From UBA940 sp031547885 (GTDB taxonomy: Bacteria > Bacteroidota > Bacteroidia > Bacteroidales > Rikenellaceae): 64,000 nt of DNA. The DNA lies in NCBI GenBank assembly GCA_031547885.1, contig JAVBRO010000007.1, forward strand, positions 1 through 64,000. Direction: 5' to 3'. The translations under genes were made by a program, and so were the position numbers. Each line of letters starts with the position of its first letter. Positions within the stretch are counted from its first letter, which is position 1. The notes below the pieces were generated by a model. It saw only the letters and a program-made list of their open reading frames with translations, was not told where the DNA came from and did not search any database. Below are positions 7,063 through 14,718 of the stretch, one piece after another.

Positions 7063-8205
7063 TTGAAATTTTTTACACATATACCACTTTTTATCTGCGC
7101 TTCGCTGTTTTCATCCGCAGCGCGGCCGGACGGACATGCCGGATATGTGAATGAACCACAGGCCTGTATCCGGCATATTTTCGCCACTCCGGATGAATAC
7201 AGGGACCAAAAGGGCTCTTACAGAAGCCCCCTGCTCTTTTACGACGGCGACACGGTAAGAACGGCGGCGGAGTGGCCGGAGCGCCGACAAGAGATAAAGG
7301 AGAGATGGATGGAACTGATGGGTGAATGGCCTCCGCTGATCGGCGACAACCCCGTAGAAATACTCGACTCCGTCGTTACAGACGGCTTTACAAGATATAC
7401 TGTCAGGTTCCTGTGGGCACCAGGCGAACTGACGACCGGATACCTTTCCGTTCCCGCCGGGAAAGGCAAAAAACCGGCTGTCATCACAGTATATTACGAG
7501 CCGGAAACAGCGGTGGGCCTGACAGATAAGCCCGACCGTGATTTCGCCCGCCAACTGACCATGCGGGGATACGTCACCCTCTCTCTCGGCACTTCCGAAG
7601 CCACCGAACAGCAAACATATTCCCTTTTTTATCCCGATATCGACCATGCGACGGTACAGCCGCTGTCGATGCTGGCCTGCGCGGCCGCCAATGCATGGGG
7701 GGCGCTTGCACGGATTCCTGATGTTGATTCCGCCCGGATCGGCATTATGGGGCACTCTTTCGGCGGAAAATGGGCTATGTTCGCATCCTGCCTCTATGAA
7801 AAGTTTGCCTGCGCCGTGTGGTCGGACCCCGGGATCGTTTTCGACGAAACGAAGGCCGATGTCAATTATTGGGAACCGTACTACCTGGGCTACCACCCGC
7901 GGCCCTGGCGCGAACGCGGCTTATTAACCGATAACAACCCCGCCAGAGGCCTCTATCCGGAACTTGTAAAGGAAGGCTACGACCTGCACGAACTGCATGC
8001 GCTTATGGCGCCCCGTCCGTTCCTCGTCTCGGGCGGAACTTCCGACCCGCCGGAGCGGTGGATACCCCTGAATCACACGATAGCTGTGAACGAACTGCTG
8101 GGATTCGAGGACAGGGTCGCGATGCATAACCGCCCGACACACTCCCCCACCGCGGAGTCAAATGAAGTCATGTACTCTTTTCTGGACTGTTTTTTAATGC
8201 GGTAG
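7063..8205 (+). CDS. Secreted alpha/beta hydrolase (esterase-like)
   Basis: A 380-residue exported enzyme. Residues 1-20 look like a signal peptide, and a hydrolase fold follows. The nucleophile elbow GHSFGG (about residue 229-234) supplies the catalytic Ser; an Asp in VWSDPG or GGTSDPPE and His in RPTHSPT near the end complete a plausible triad. The AMAPRPFLVSGG-type segment and large N-terminal cap resemble glucuronoyl/acetyl-xylan esterase relatives, so a polysaccharide esterase is possible but unproven. An in-frame stop 15 bases upstream forces a TTG start at 7063, unusual for this group. It is divergent from adk; thiL follows 52 bases later under its own promoter. Confidence 0.75.
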   Translation: MKFFTHIPLFICASLFSSAARPDGHAGYVNEPQACIRHIFATPDEYRDQKGSYRSPLLFYDGDTVRTAAEWPERRQEIKERWMELMGEWPPLIGDNPVEILDSVVTDGFTRYTVRFLWAPGELTTGYLSVPAGKGKKPAVITVYYEPETAVGLTDKPDRDFARQLTMRGYVTLSLGTSEATEQQTYSLFYPDIDHATVQPLSMLACAAANAWGALARIPDVDSARIGIMGHSFGGKWAMFASCLYEKFACAVWSDPGIVFDETKADVNYWEPYYLGYHPRPWRERGLLTDNNPARGLYPELVKEGYDLHELHALMAPRPFLVSGGTSDPPERWIPLNHTIAVNELLGFEDRVAMHNRPTHSPTAESNEVMYSFLDCFLMR

Positions 8206-8228
8206 CGCCGTATTCCGTTTTGTGATCG

Positions 8229-8236
8229 TATCTTTG
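8229..8236 (+). promoter_or_regulatory. thiL promoter -7 box
   Basis: TATCTTTG fits TAnnTTTG. It lies downstream of an in-frame ATG at 8222 and 22 bases before the ATG at 8258, which makes 8258 the true start. Confidence 0.7.
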
Positions 8237-8257
8237 CATGGCAAACCTGATTTTGAA

Positions 8258-9301
8258 ATGAATGACAAAAAGCGTACTGAGATAGTCGAATTCGGCGAAT
8301 TCGGCCTTATAGAGAGGCTTACAAAAGATATTGAACCCATCAATCCCACGACCGTTATGGGCGCAGGCGACGATGCGGCTGTTATCGCCCCGAAAGGCGC
8401 AAAGGAATACACGCTGTTGACATCCGATATGCTGCTCGAAGGGATCGACTTCGACCTGACCTATTTTCCGTTCAAACACCTGGGTTACAAGACGGTGACA
8501 GTGGGATGCAGCGATATTCTGGCGATGAACGGAGTGCCGTCGCAGCTGACGCTTTCACTCGGCGTCTCCGCAAAGATTTCCGTGGAAGATCTGGACGAAT
8601 TTTACGCCGGCGCGCGCAAGGCGTGCGAAGAATTAGGTGTGGACATTGTCGGCGGCGACACGACAGCTTCCGTGACCGGTTTTGCGATAAACGTGAGCAC
8701 CGTGGGTTCGGTCGCAAAGGAGCGGATCGCCTATCGCAGCGGGGCGCAACCCAACGACCTTATATGCATCACGCGCGACCTGGGGACGGCCTATCTGGGC
8801 CTGCACCTGCTGGACCGCGAAAAACGTGCCCTCGCCGACGTCGAAAATCCGCAGCCTCGGTTCGAAGGCTACGAGTATCTTCTTGAACGCCAGTTGAAAC
8901 CGCGGGCCCGCAAAGACGTGGTCGCCGCGCTGGCAGAAGAAAAAATAGTTCCGACTTCGATGATAGATATTTCGGACGGGCTCGCCTCCGACCTGCTGCA
9001 GATCTGCCGCTCGTCGAAGTGCGGCGCGCGGATATACCTCGACCGCCTGCCGATCGCGAGAGAGACCTACGCACTTGCGGCAGAACTGCATATCGACCCG
9101 GTTGTTGCGGCGCTGAACGGCGGCGACGACCACGAACTGCTCTTCACGGTGCCGCTCGGGATGCAGGAAAAAGTGACGCAACTGGGGCTCGGCATCGAGA
9201 TAATCGGTCACATCACGCCCGAAGGCACCGGCGCGGCTCTGGTCACCCCCGACGGCAGCGACATCCCCCTGAAAGCACAGGGATTCCACGGGAATTACTA
9301 A
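8258..9301 (+). CDS. thiL: Thiamine-monophosphate kinase
   Basis: Phosphorylates thiamine monophosphate to the cofactor thiamine diphosphate. The 347-residue protein shows the family order: FGEFGLIERLTK at the N-terminus, GAGDDAAVI metal-binding Asp pair, TSDMLLEGIDFDL, GCSDILAMNG, VGGDTT, and MIDISDGLASDL. It belongs to the PurM/SelD kinase superfamily. A start at 8222 would precede the promoter, so 8258 is chosen. It converges with a thioesterase gene. Confidence 0.95.
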   Translation: MNDKKRTEIVEFGEFGLIERLTKDIEPINPTTVMGAGDDAAVIAPKGAKEYTLLTSDMLLEGIDFDLTYFPFKHLGYKTVTVGCSDILAMNGVPSQLTLSLGVSAKISVEDLDEFYAGARKACEELGVDIVGGDTTASVTGFAINVSTVGSVAKERIAYRSGAQPNDLICITRDLGTAYLGLHLLDREKRALADVENPQPRFEGYEYLLERQLKPRARKDVVAALAEEKIVPTSMIDISDGLASDLLQICRSSKCGARIYLDRLPIARETYALAAELHIDPVVAALNGGDDHELLFTVPLGMQEKVTQLGLGIEIIGHITPEGTGAALVTPDGSDIPLKAQGFHGNY

Positions 9302-9343
9302 TCGATAAAACACAAGGGATACCTTGCAAAAATCAGCAACCGC

Positions 9344-9368
9344 AATTCGTAATTTATAATTCGTAATT
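9344..9368. repeat. Heptamer array (AATTCGT) at the thioesterase end
   Basis: Two full and one variant unit overlap the last codons of the thioesterase, which ends RINYEL because of the array, and lie between two convergent genes. Confidence 0.8.
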
Positions 9369-9767
9369 GATTCTCGCGCGCCAGGGCTGCGGGACTTCGA
9401 CGGTGCGCTGTTCCTTGCGGTCGAAAGTCACAAGGACGGTCTCGCCTTCGGTGCGGACCTCTTCGGTCCCGTCGGCAAGGCGGCAGACAATCTGCTGGGC
9501 GATGGTGACGCTCTTTGTGCCTACCGCCTTGACCCATGTCTTGACATAAACATCGTCGTCGTTGCGTATCTGCCCCAGAAAATCGTTCTTCACCGCCACT
9601 ATCATCAGCGCCACGCGGTCGAAATGGACATCGAACCCGATCACCTGGTTGTAGTAATCGGTCTTGCCCAGATCGAAATACTCCTGCTGGTGGATGTTGT
9701 TCACATGCCCGAAGACGTCGATGTCGGCGAACCGTTTCTGTATCTCTGTAATAATAACTCTACTCAT
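9354..9767 (-). CDS. Acyl-CoA thioesterase-like hotdog protein
   Basis: A 137-residue single hotdog-fold protein of the 4-hydroxybenzoyl-CoA thioesterase/YbgC type. The active-site segment RFADIDVFGHVNN (residues about 12-24) with its Asp and the following helix is characteristic. It would hydrolyse an acyl-CoA or acyl-ACP; substrate unknown. The final residues INYEL are encoded by a heptamer array, so the native tail may have been replaced. tsaC lies two bases upstream on the same strand, which suggests co-transcription. Confidence 0.85.
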   Translation of the reverse strand: MSRVIITEIQKRFADIDVFGHVNNIHQQEYFDLGKTDYYNQVIGFDVHFDRVALMIVAVKNDFLGQIRNDDDVYVKTWVKAVGTKSVTIAQQIVCRLADGTEEVRTEGETVLVTFDRKEQRTVEVPQPWRARINYEL

Positions 9768-9769
9768 AA

Positions 9770-10333
9770 CTATTCACGTATTATTCTTATTTCGCCGCCA
9801 CTGCCAACCATTATTATCGACGACGGACGTCGCGTCGGACGCCCCTCGAAGCGGCGGTCTACCACCATATCGACACCCTGCACTATCTCGGCGGGGATCT
9901 CACCGAAAGTAAGAGGCGTAGGTTCGCCGGAAATATTCGCCGAGGTAGAAACCAGCGGACGGCCCAGGCGGCGCAGCAACTGATGGCAAAAATCGTGCTG
10001 CGGTACGCGGATGCCTATGGTCCCGGTCTCGGGGATCAGGTTGGGGGCGACTCCGCAGCCGGTCGGAAGGATGAGCGTCAGGGGCTTGTCGGCCACCTCG
10101 AAAAGCTGCCACGCGATCTCGGGAACGCGGCGCACGTAACGCCCGACGTCGTCTATCGTCGCGACCAGGACCGTCATCGCATGCTTGTCCTGTGACTGTT
10201 TCAATTTATAGATCCGCTCCACGGCCTCTTCGTTGGCCGCATCGCACCCCACACCCCACACCGTGTCGGTCGGATAAAGTATAATCCCGCCCTTTTTCAG
10301 CACCTCGACGGCCTTCTGTATCTCTTCCTTCAT
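9770..10333 (-). CDS. tsaC: Threonylcarbamoyl-AMP synthase (Sua5/YciO family)
   Basis: Makes threonylcarbamoyl-AMP from Thr, bicarbonate and ATP for the t6A37 modification of ANN-decoding tRNAs. The 188-residue protein has the YrdC fold signatures: GGIILYPTDTVWGVGCDA, YKLKQSQDKHAM, PGPLTL-like KPLTLILPTG and LVSTSANISGEPT. Longer starts are possible upstream but would precede the TAACTTTG promoter at 10355, so the ATG at 10333 is preferred. The thioesterase gene follows directly. Confidence 0.92.
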   Translation of the reverse strand: MKEEIQKAVEVLKKGGIILYPTDTVWGVGCDAANEEAVERIYKLKQSQDKHAMTVLVATIDDVGRYVRRVPEIAWQLFEVADKPLTLILPTGCGVAPNLIPETGTIGIRVPQHDFCHQLLRRLGRPLVSTSANISGEPTPLTFGEIPAEIVQGVDMVVDRRFEGRPTRRPSSIIMVGSGGEIRIIRE

Positions 10334-10354
10334 AATTTCACTGATTTGAATGGA

Positions 10355-10362
10355 CAAAGTTA
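10355..10362 (-). promoter_or_regulatory. tsaC promoter -7 box
   Basis: TAACTTTG on the minus strand matches TAnnTTTG and lies 21 bases before the chosen tsaC ATG. Confidence 0.65.
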
Positions 10363-10435
10363 TATTTTTTTGTAATTTCCCCGAAAGATAAATCTTTCGA
10401 GAATATAGGCGTCGCCTCGGAAAATCGCAAACTTG

Positions 10436-10467
10436 TTTGCGTTTTCGCTCGGCTTGCACTATATTTG
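10436..10467 (+). promoter_or_regulatory. yebC promoter
   Basis: TTTG at 10436-10439 and TATATTTG at 10460-10467 are 20 bases apart, an ideal Bacteroidota -33/-7 pair. The spacer word CGCTCGGCTTGCAC recurs almost exactly in front of alaS. A GCAAACTTGTTTGC palindrome (10427-10440) overlaps the -33 box. Confidence 0.8.
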
Positions 10468-10470
10468 TGA

Positions 10471-10500
10471 CTCGTAATTTGAAATTCGTAATTCGTAATT
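10471..10500. repeat. Heptamer array (AATTCGT) in the yebC leader
   Basis: About four units between the yebC promoter and its ATG at 10506, so it is transcribed as the 5' leader. Confidence 0.85.
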
Positions 10501-10505
10501 TTCAT

Positions 10506-11225
10506 ATGGGAAGGGCATTTGAATTCCGCAAAGCGCGAAAACTCAAAAGGTGGGGCAACATGGCCCGCGTATTCACAAAACTCGGCAAGGAGATAGAGAT
10601 AGCCGTCAAGGCCGGAGGTCCCGATCCTGCCGGCAACACCCGCCTGCGCGTGCTGATCCAGACCGCCAAGTCGGAAAATATGCCCAAGGACAACATAGAA
10701 AGGGCCATCAAGCGCGCAACGTCGAAAGACACCGCCGACTACAAGGAGGTGATATTCGAAGGTTATGGTCCGGGTGGCATCGCGGTGCTGGTAGAGACTG
10801 CGACGGACAACAACACCCGCACCGTCGCCAACGTACGCAGCTATTTCAGCAAACTGGGCGGATCGCTCGGCACCAGCGGCAGCGTGTCGTTTATGTTCGA
10901 CCACAAATGCACGTTCAAGTTCGCCAACACGAAAGGCATCGATCCCGAAGAGCTGGAGCTGGAGTTGATCGACTTCGGCGCCGACGAAATGGAAGTCGAG
11001 GATGACGGCATCACCATCGAGGCCCCGTTCGAATCCTACGGCGACATTCAGAAATACCTAGAGGACAACGGCTACGAGATCATAAGCGGGGAGTTCCTGC
11101 GCCTACCCACTGAAACGAAGGACGTCAGTCCCGAACAGCGCGAGCAGATGGAAAAGCTGCTCGAAAAACTTGAAGAGGACGACGACGTGGTGAACGTCTT
11201 CCACAACATGAAGGAAGAGGAGTAG
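10506..11225 (+). CDS. yebC: YebC/PmpR family protein
   Basis: A 240-residue member of the YebC/TACO1 family, which acts on translation of difficult (e.g. polyproline) sequences or as a transcriptional regulator. Family signatures are seen: MGRAFEFRKARKLKRWGNMARVFTKLGKEI at the N-terminus, NTRLRVLIQTAKSENMPKDNIERAIKRA and GYGPGGIAVLVETATDNNTRT. The frame is open to 10437, but that lies upstream of the promoter, and homologues begin MGRAFE, so 10506 is used. A clear terminator follows. Confidence 0.95.
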   Translation: MGRAFEFRKARKLKRWGNMARVFTKLGKEIEIAVKAGGPDPAGNTRLRVLIQTAKSENMPKDNIERAIKRATSKDTADYKEVIFEGYGPGGIAVLVETATDNNTRTVANVRSYFSKLGGSLGTSGSVSFMFDHKCTFKFANTKGIDPEELELELIDFGADEMEVEDDGITIEAPFESYGDIQKYLEDNGYEIISGEFLRLPTETKDVSPEQREQMEKLLEKLEEDDDVVNVFHNMKEEE

Positions 11226-11229
11226 TCAC

Positions 11230-11274
11230 AATTACGAATTAAAAATTACGAATTACGATTTTAACTCGTAATTA
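11230..11274. repeat. Heptamer array (ATTACGA) after yebC
   Basis: Several ATTACGA units beginning 5 bases past the yebC stop, with an inverted unit (CTCGTAATT) at the end, just before the terminator. Confidence 0.8.
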
Positions 11275-11280
11275 AAATAG

Positions 11281-11312
11281 AAAAATGCGGGACGGGAGTT
11301 CCGCATTTTTTA
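11281..11312 (+). terminator. yebC terminator
   Basis: AAAAATGCGG/CCGCATTTTT stem with a 10-base loop and a T-rich tail. Confidence 0.88.
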
Positions 11313-11316
11313 TGTA

Positions 11317-11400
11317 ACGTCATTGCGAGAAGGTTGATACAACAGACTAAGCAATCTGGGAAAAAGAATAGATTGCTTTGCTAACGCTCGCAAAATAACG
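11317..11400. repeat. CGTCATTGCGAG palindromic repeat, degenerate copy
   Basis: Begins CGTCATTGCGAG and ends CTCGCAAAATAACG, with internal GCAATCT/AGATTGC. Same family as 954-1028. Confidence 0.75.
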
Positions 11401-11424
11401 AGAGAATGTTTGAATATAATTCAG

Positions 11425-11546
11425 ATTTTCGTCAAAGATGGGTATATGCAAGGCTTGCGACGAAGTTGAAACCGGAGCATACCTAACGTATGTGAGGATT
11501 TCAACTTCAAGCGTAACGCAGCAGATGCCCATTTTTTCACGAAAAT
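11425..11546 (+). repeat. Structured repeat element, copy 2
   Basis: Nested stems: ATTTTCGT/ACGAAAAT (8 bp), ATGGG/CCCAT, hairpin GCAAGGCTTGC, GAAGTTGAAA/TTTCAACTTC (10 bp), inner CATAC/GTATG and GCGTAACGC. Shares the loop words CCGGAG, TGAGGATTT and AGCGTAACGCAGCA with copy 1, while stem bases differ but still pair. It ends in a T run and is followed by the terminator hairpin at 11551, so it could be a small RNA or a mobile palindrome. Confidence 0.75.
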
Positions 11547-11550
11547 AAAC

Positions 11551-11575
11551 AAAGGCGCCCTTACCGGGCGCCTTT
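11551..11575 (-). terminator. Terminator of the H1-like gene
   Basis: AAAGGCGCCC/GGGCGCCTTT, 10-bp stem with 5-base loop; on the minus strand followed by GTTTATTTT. It also could stop plus-strand transcripts through the element copy. Confidence 0.85.
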
Positions 11576-11600
11576 ATATTAAGTAATCGAGATCTCCCGC

Positions 11601-11777
11601 TTACTTCTTAGCTGCGTCTACAGAAACCTTGCGGAATTCTTTCAGAAGCTTGGAAAGTTCCAGAGCGGCTTTGCGTGCGCGGGTGCCGGCAGCCTTGTTG
11701 CCTTTTTCGAGCTGGAGAGCTGCGTTCTTCTGGAATTCTTCGATTTCAGCGTTGATCTTCGGTACTAAGTTTTTCAT
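11601..11777 (-). CDS. Small histone H1-like DNA-binding protein
   Basis: A 58-residue basic protein with alternating Lys/Arg/Ala helices (MKNLVPKINAEIEEFQKN at the start, GTRARKAALELSKLLKEFRK near the middle). This matches the short Bacteroidetes histone H1-like (Hc1-related) proteins, presumed nucleoid proteins. It has its own full promoter (11819-11850) and a strong terminator, so it is probably an abundant single-gene transcript. The binding role is inferred from family and composition. Confidence 0.88.
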   Translation of the reverse strand: MKNLVPKINAEIEEFQKNAALQLEKGNKAAGTRARKAALELSKLLKEFRKVSVDAAKK

Positions 11778-11818
11778 AATCGTTAATATTTAAAGTTAAT
11801 TGGACTTTAGCTTATGTG

Positions 11819-11850
11819 CAAAGTTGACGCAAAAAAATGTATTTTCCAAA
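11819..11850 (-). promoter_or_regulatory. Promoter of the H1-like gene
   Basis: On the minus strand TTTG (11847-11850) and CAACTTTG (11819-11826) are exactly 20 bases apart; only the first base of the -7 box is off consensus. Start of transcription near 11812. Confidence 0.7.
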
Positions 11851-12136
11851 TTATTGCAGTACAAAATGATAGATTTTTTTTACGAAAATCGCGTTCCCAA
11901 TGCATTCCCGATAGGTTTTTTGTCGCAAATCCGGAAAACAGGTAACAAAAAACCGGGGTCGACGCGCAATAAATGGTGAAAGTAAACTATTTGTAATCAA
12001 CATATTGCGATCAACATACCGTCTTTCAGAGTGTTACACGCACGGTTCCTTCGATGCAACAGGCGGCAGATAAAACAATCAACGCATTTTTACCGTCGAT
12101 TATCGGTTATTGGCAGCATAATACCTAAAAATAGTG
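11851..12136. other. Intergenic region before feoAB
   Basis: No ORF is supported. It contains a 10-bp inverted repeat GGTTTTTTGT/ACAAAAAACC (11914-11923 and 11945-11954) and two direct copies of ATCAACATA near 11997-12018. Role unknown; the space is longer than needed for the feo promoter. Confidence 0.5.
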
Positions 12137-12166
12137 ATGCCATGGCATGAAAAAAGGCTAACTTTG
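12137..12166 (+). promoter_or_regulatory. feoAB promoter with palindromic operator candidate
   Basis: TAACTTTG at 12159-12166 is a full -7 box 30 bases before the feoAB ATG. A perfect 12-base palindrome ATGCCATGGCAT (12137-12148) covers the -33 position where no TTTG is seen. A metal-responsive repressor or activator site is plausible; the factor is unknown. Confidence 0.6.
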
Positions 12167-12196
12167 TGCCCTGTAACAAATTATTTCGACCCGCAC

Positions 12197-14563
12197 ATGA
12201 GGCTTTCGGATCTGGAAACAGGCCAATCCGGCTATATAATAAAGGTACTGGGACACGGTGGGTTCCGGCGCCGCATCATGGAGATGGGGTTCGTGCGCGG
12301 GCAGCGGGTCGAAGTGCTGCTCAACGCCCCGCTCAAGGACCCGATCAAATACAAACTGATGGGTTACGAGGTGTCGCTGCGCCGCAACGAGGCCGCGATG
12401 ATCGAGATCGTCTCCGAGAGCGAGACCGCCTCGCCCGAAAACAACGGGACCACCGCCGAAACCGGGGAGCGCACCCTGCACAGGCTCATCACCGAGCGCA
12501 AGAAACAGATCAACATAGCCCTCGTTGGGAATCCCAACAGTGGCAAGTCGTCGCTCTACAACGCCCTTTCTGGCGGCCACGAGCATGTCGGCAACTACGG
12601 CGGGGTGACTGTCGACGCAAAGAAGGGGGTATTTCATTTTAAAGATTATAAGTTCGTCATCTACGACCTGCCGGGGACATACGCGCTTTCGCCCTACACT
12701 CCCGAGGAACTTTACGTCAGGCACCACCTCACGGAGAACATCCCGGATGTGATACTCAACGTTGTGGCCGCGTCGAACCTCGAACGCAACCTCTACCTGA
12801 CCACCGAGCTGATCGACATCGACCAGGACATGGTGATCGCGCTCAATATGTACGACGAGCTGGAGGAGAGCGGGGCCAAACTCGATCTCGCCCAGTTGGA
12901 AACGCTGTTGGGCACACCCATAGTGCCGGTCGTGGCGAAAAAGAACCGCGGGTTGAAAAGACTGCTCGCGACGATCATCGACGTCTACGAACACCGCTCC
13001 GCCAAAACCCGCCACATCCACATCAACCACGGGCAGGCCATCGAACAGGCGGTAGACAACCTGAAAGAGGCGATGAAGGATGATTTCGGGCTCTTCCCGA
13101 AGCAGTTCTCACGCCGCTACATCATCCTGAAGTTCCTCGAGGGCGACCGGGATGTCGAACGGGCGCTCGAGATCTGCCCGCACTACGCCGAGTGGCTTCC
13201 GGTGCGCGACCGCGAGGCCCGCAGGGTCGAAAAAGCGCTGGGCGAGGATATCGAGACCGCTGTCACGAACGAAAAATACGGCTTCATCGCGGGCGCGCTG
13301 AAGGAGACCTACACCCCCGGCAAGAGGGAGCAGATGGCCCTCACGCACGCCATAGACGCCATGGTGACGCACAAGCTGTGGGGATTCCCTATATTTTTCC
13401 TGCTGATGTGGCTGATGTTCGAGGCGACTTTCCGCATCGGCCAATACCCCATGGAGTGGATCGAAAAAGGGGTCGAGGCGCTGGGGCTGTGGATCGGCGG
13501 GATGATGGGGGCCGGGCCTTTCCGCGACCTGCTGGTCGAGGGGATGATCGGCGGTGTGGGCAGCGTGATAGTCTTTCTGCCCAACATCCTGATACTGTTC
13601 CTCTGCATTTCGGGCATGGAGGACTCGGGCTACATGGCGCGGGCGGCCTTCATCATGGACAAGGTAATGCACAAGATCGGGCTGCACGGCAAATCGTTCA
13701 TCCCGCTCATCATGGGGTTCGGCTGCAACGTTCCGGGCATCATGGCGGCGCGTACCATCGAGAGCCGCAGCAGCCGCATCATCACCGTTCTGATAAGTCC
13801 TTTCGTTTCGTGCAGCGCGCGGCTTCCCATATATATATTGTTGATCGGCACGTTCTTCCCCAACCGGGCGAGCCTCGTTCTGATCTGCATGTACCTGGCC
13901 GGGATAGTCGTGGCGGCACTGACGGCACTACTGTTCCGCCGCACGATGTTCAAAAAGGACGACACGCCGTTCGTGATGGAGCTTCCGCCCTACCGCCTGC
14001 CGACGATGCGCACGACGCTGCGGCACATGTGGGACAAGGGGAAACAGTACCTGCGCAAGATGGGGGGGGTGATACTCGCAGCCTCGATCGTGGTGTGGGT
14101 GCTGAGCTACTATCCGCGCGGGACGGAAGAGATGACCCACGCGCAGCAGAAAGAGCAGTCGTATCTGGGCCGCGTCGGTAAATTCGTAGAACCGGTTATG
14201 AGGCCGCTTGGCATTCCATGGAAAGGGAGCGTGGCGCTGGTCGCGGGAGTGGGCGCGAAAGAGATAACGGTCAGCACGTTAGGGGTACTATACTCTGATA
14301 GCGACTATGAGACCGAGACCGAAAGCCTTCCGGAAAGGCTGAAACTGCCCGACCCTGTGACGGGAAAACCCGACTGGACACCGGTCGCGGCACTCTCGTT
14401 CATGGTCTTCGCACTGTTGTATTTTCCCTGCCTTGCCGCCCTTGCTGCAATACGCAAAGAGGCCGGCGGGACGAAATGGGCAGTCTTATCGGTGGTTTAC
14501 AATACGCTGGTGGCATGGCTGGCCGCGTGGCTGGTCTACACCATAGGGAACCTGATCGTATAG
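12197..14563 (+). CDS. feoB: FeoA-FeoB fusion ferrous iron transporter
   Basis: A 788-residue inner-membrane Fe(II) importer. Residues 1-75 are a FeoA (SH3-like) domain (MRLSDLETGQSGYIIKVLG), then a linker, then FeoB. The G domain begins with P-loop GNPNSGKS (111-118), with VGNYGGVTVDAK switch I, DLPGTYALSPY switch II and NMYDE as the G4 motif. The membrane part has the two Gate regions (IPLIMGFGCNVPGIMAARTIESR and GVGAKEITVSTLGVLY), with the usual Cys. An upstream in-frame ATG at 12134 precedes the promoter, so 12197 is used. The FeoB-associated Cys-rich protein follows 3 bases later. Confidence 0.96.
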   Translation: MRLSDLETGQSGYIIKVLGHGGFRRRIMEMGFVRGQRVEVLLNAPLKDPIKYKLMGYEVSLRRNEAAMIEIVSESETASPENNGTTAETGERTLHRLITERKKQINIALVGNPNSGKSSLYNALSGGHEHVGNYGGVTVDAKKGVFHFKDYKFVIYDLPGTYALSPYTPEELYVRHHLTENIPDVILNVVAASNLERNLYLTTELIDIDQDMVIALNMYDELEESGAKLDLAQLETLLGTPIVPVVAKKNRGLKRLLATIIDVYEHRSAKTRHIHINHGQAIEQAVDNLKEAMKDDFGLFPKQFSRRYIILKFLEGDRDVERALEICPHYAEWLPVRDREARRVEKALGEDIETAVTNEKYGFIAGALKETYTPGKREQMALTHAIDAMVTHKLWGFPIFFLLMWLMFEATFRIGQYPMEWIEKGVEALGLWIGGMMGAGPFRDLLVEGMIGGVGSVIVFLPNILILFLCISGMEDSGYMARAAFIMDKVMHKIGLHGKSFIPLIMGFGCNVPGIMAARTIESRSSRIITVLISPFVSCSARLPIYILLIGTFFPNRASLVLICMYLAGIVVAALTALLFRRTMFKKDDTPFVMELPPYRLPTMRTTLRHMWDKGKQYLRKMGGVILAASIVVWVLSYYPRGTEEMTHAQQKEQSYLGRVGKFVEPVMRPLGIPWKGSVALVAGVGAKEITVSTLGVLYSDSDYETETESLPERLKLPDPVTGKPDWTPVAALSFMVFALLYFPCLAALAAIRKEAGGTKWAVLSVVYNTLVAWLAAWLVYTIGNLIV

Positions 14564-14566
14564 GCA

Positions 14567-14692
14567 ATGGACTGGCAATTCATAGCGATGTGGCTCGTGG
14601 TGGGGGCCGTGGTCATCTGGATCGCGGCGAAACTCCTGCGCAAATACCTGTTTGGCGGTAAGGACAATACCAAACCGCCTTGTTGCAGCTAA
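14567..14692 (+). CDS. FeoB-associated Cys-rich membrane protein
   Basis: A 41-residue peptide with one transmembrane segment (about residues 5-22), a basic KLLRKYLFGGK stretch and a C-terminal PPCCS. It starts 3 bases after feoAB and matches the tiny FeoB-associated Cys-rich proteins (FeoC-like position) often found behind feoB. It may help assemble or sense iron at the transporter; function is not established. Confidence 0.85.
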   Translation: MDWQFIAMWLVVGAVVIWIAAKLLRKYLFGGKDNTKPPCCS

Positions 14693-14702
14693 ATAAACCG
14701 CT

Positions 14703-14718
14703 GCCGGCGTTCCGGCTT
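14703..14718. terminator. Weak terminator between convergent genes
   Basis: GCCGG/CCGGC stem with a short loop between the feo operon and the convergent gene at 14717, with only a modest T-rich tail on either strand. Confidence 0.35.

Noticed and set aside
10437..10505. Upstream extension of yebC
   Set aside because: It precedes the promoter boxes and is encoded by the heptamer array; homologues start at MGRAFEF.
11425..11546. Structured repeat as a riboswitch for the following gene
   Set aside because: It points away from the H1-like gene (opposite strand) and a terminator separates it from feoAB, so it has no downstream gene to control.
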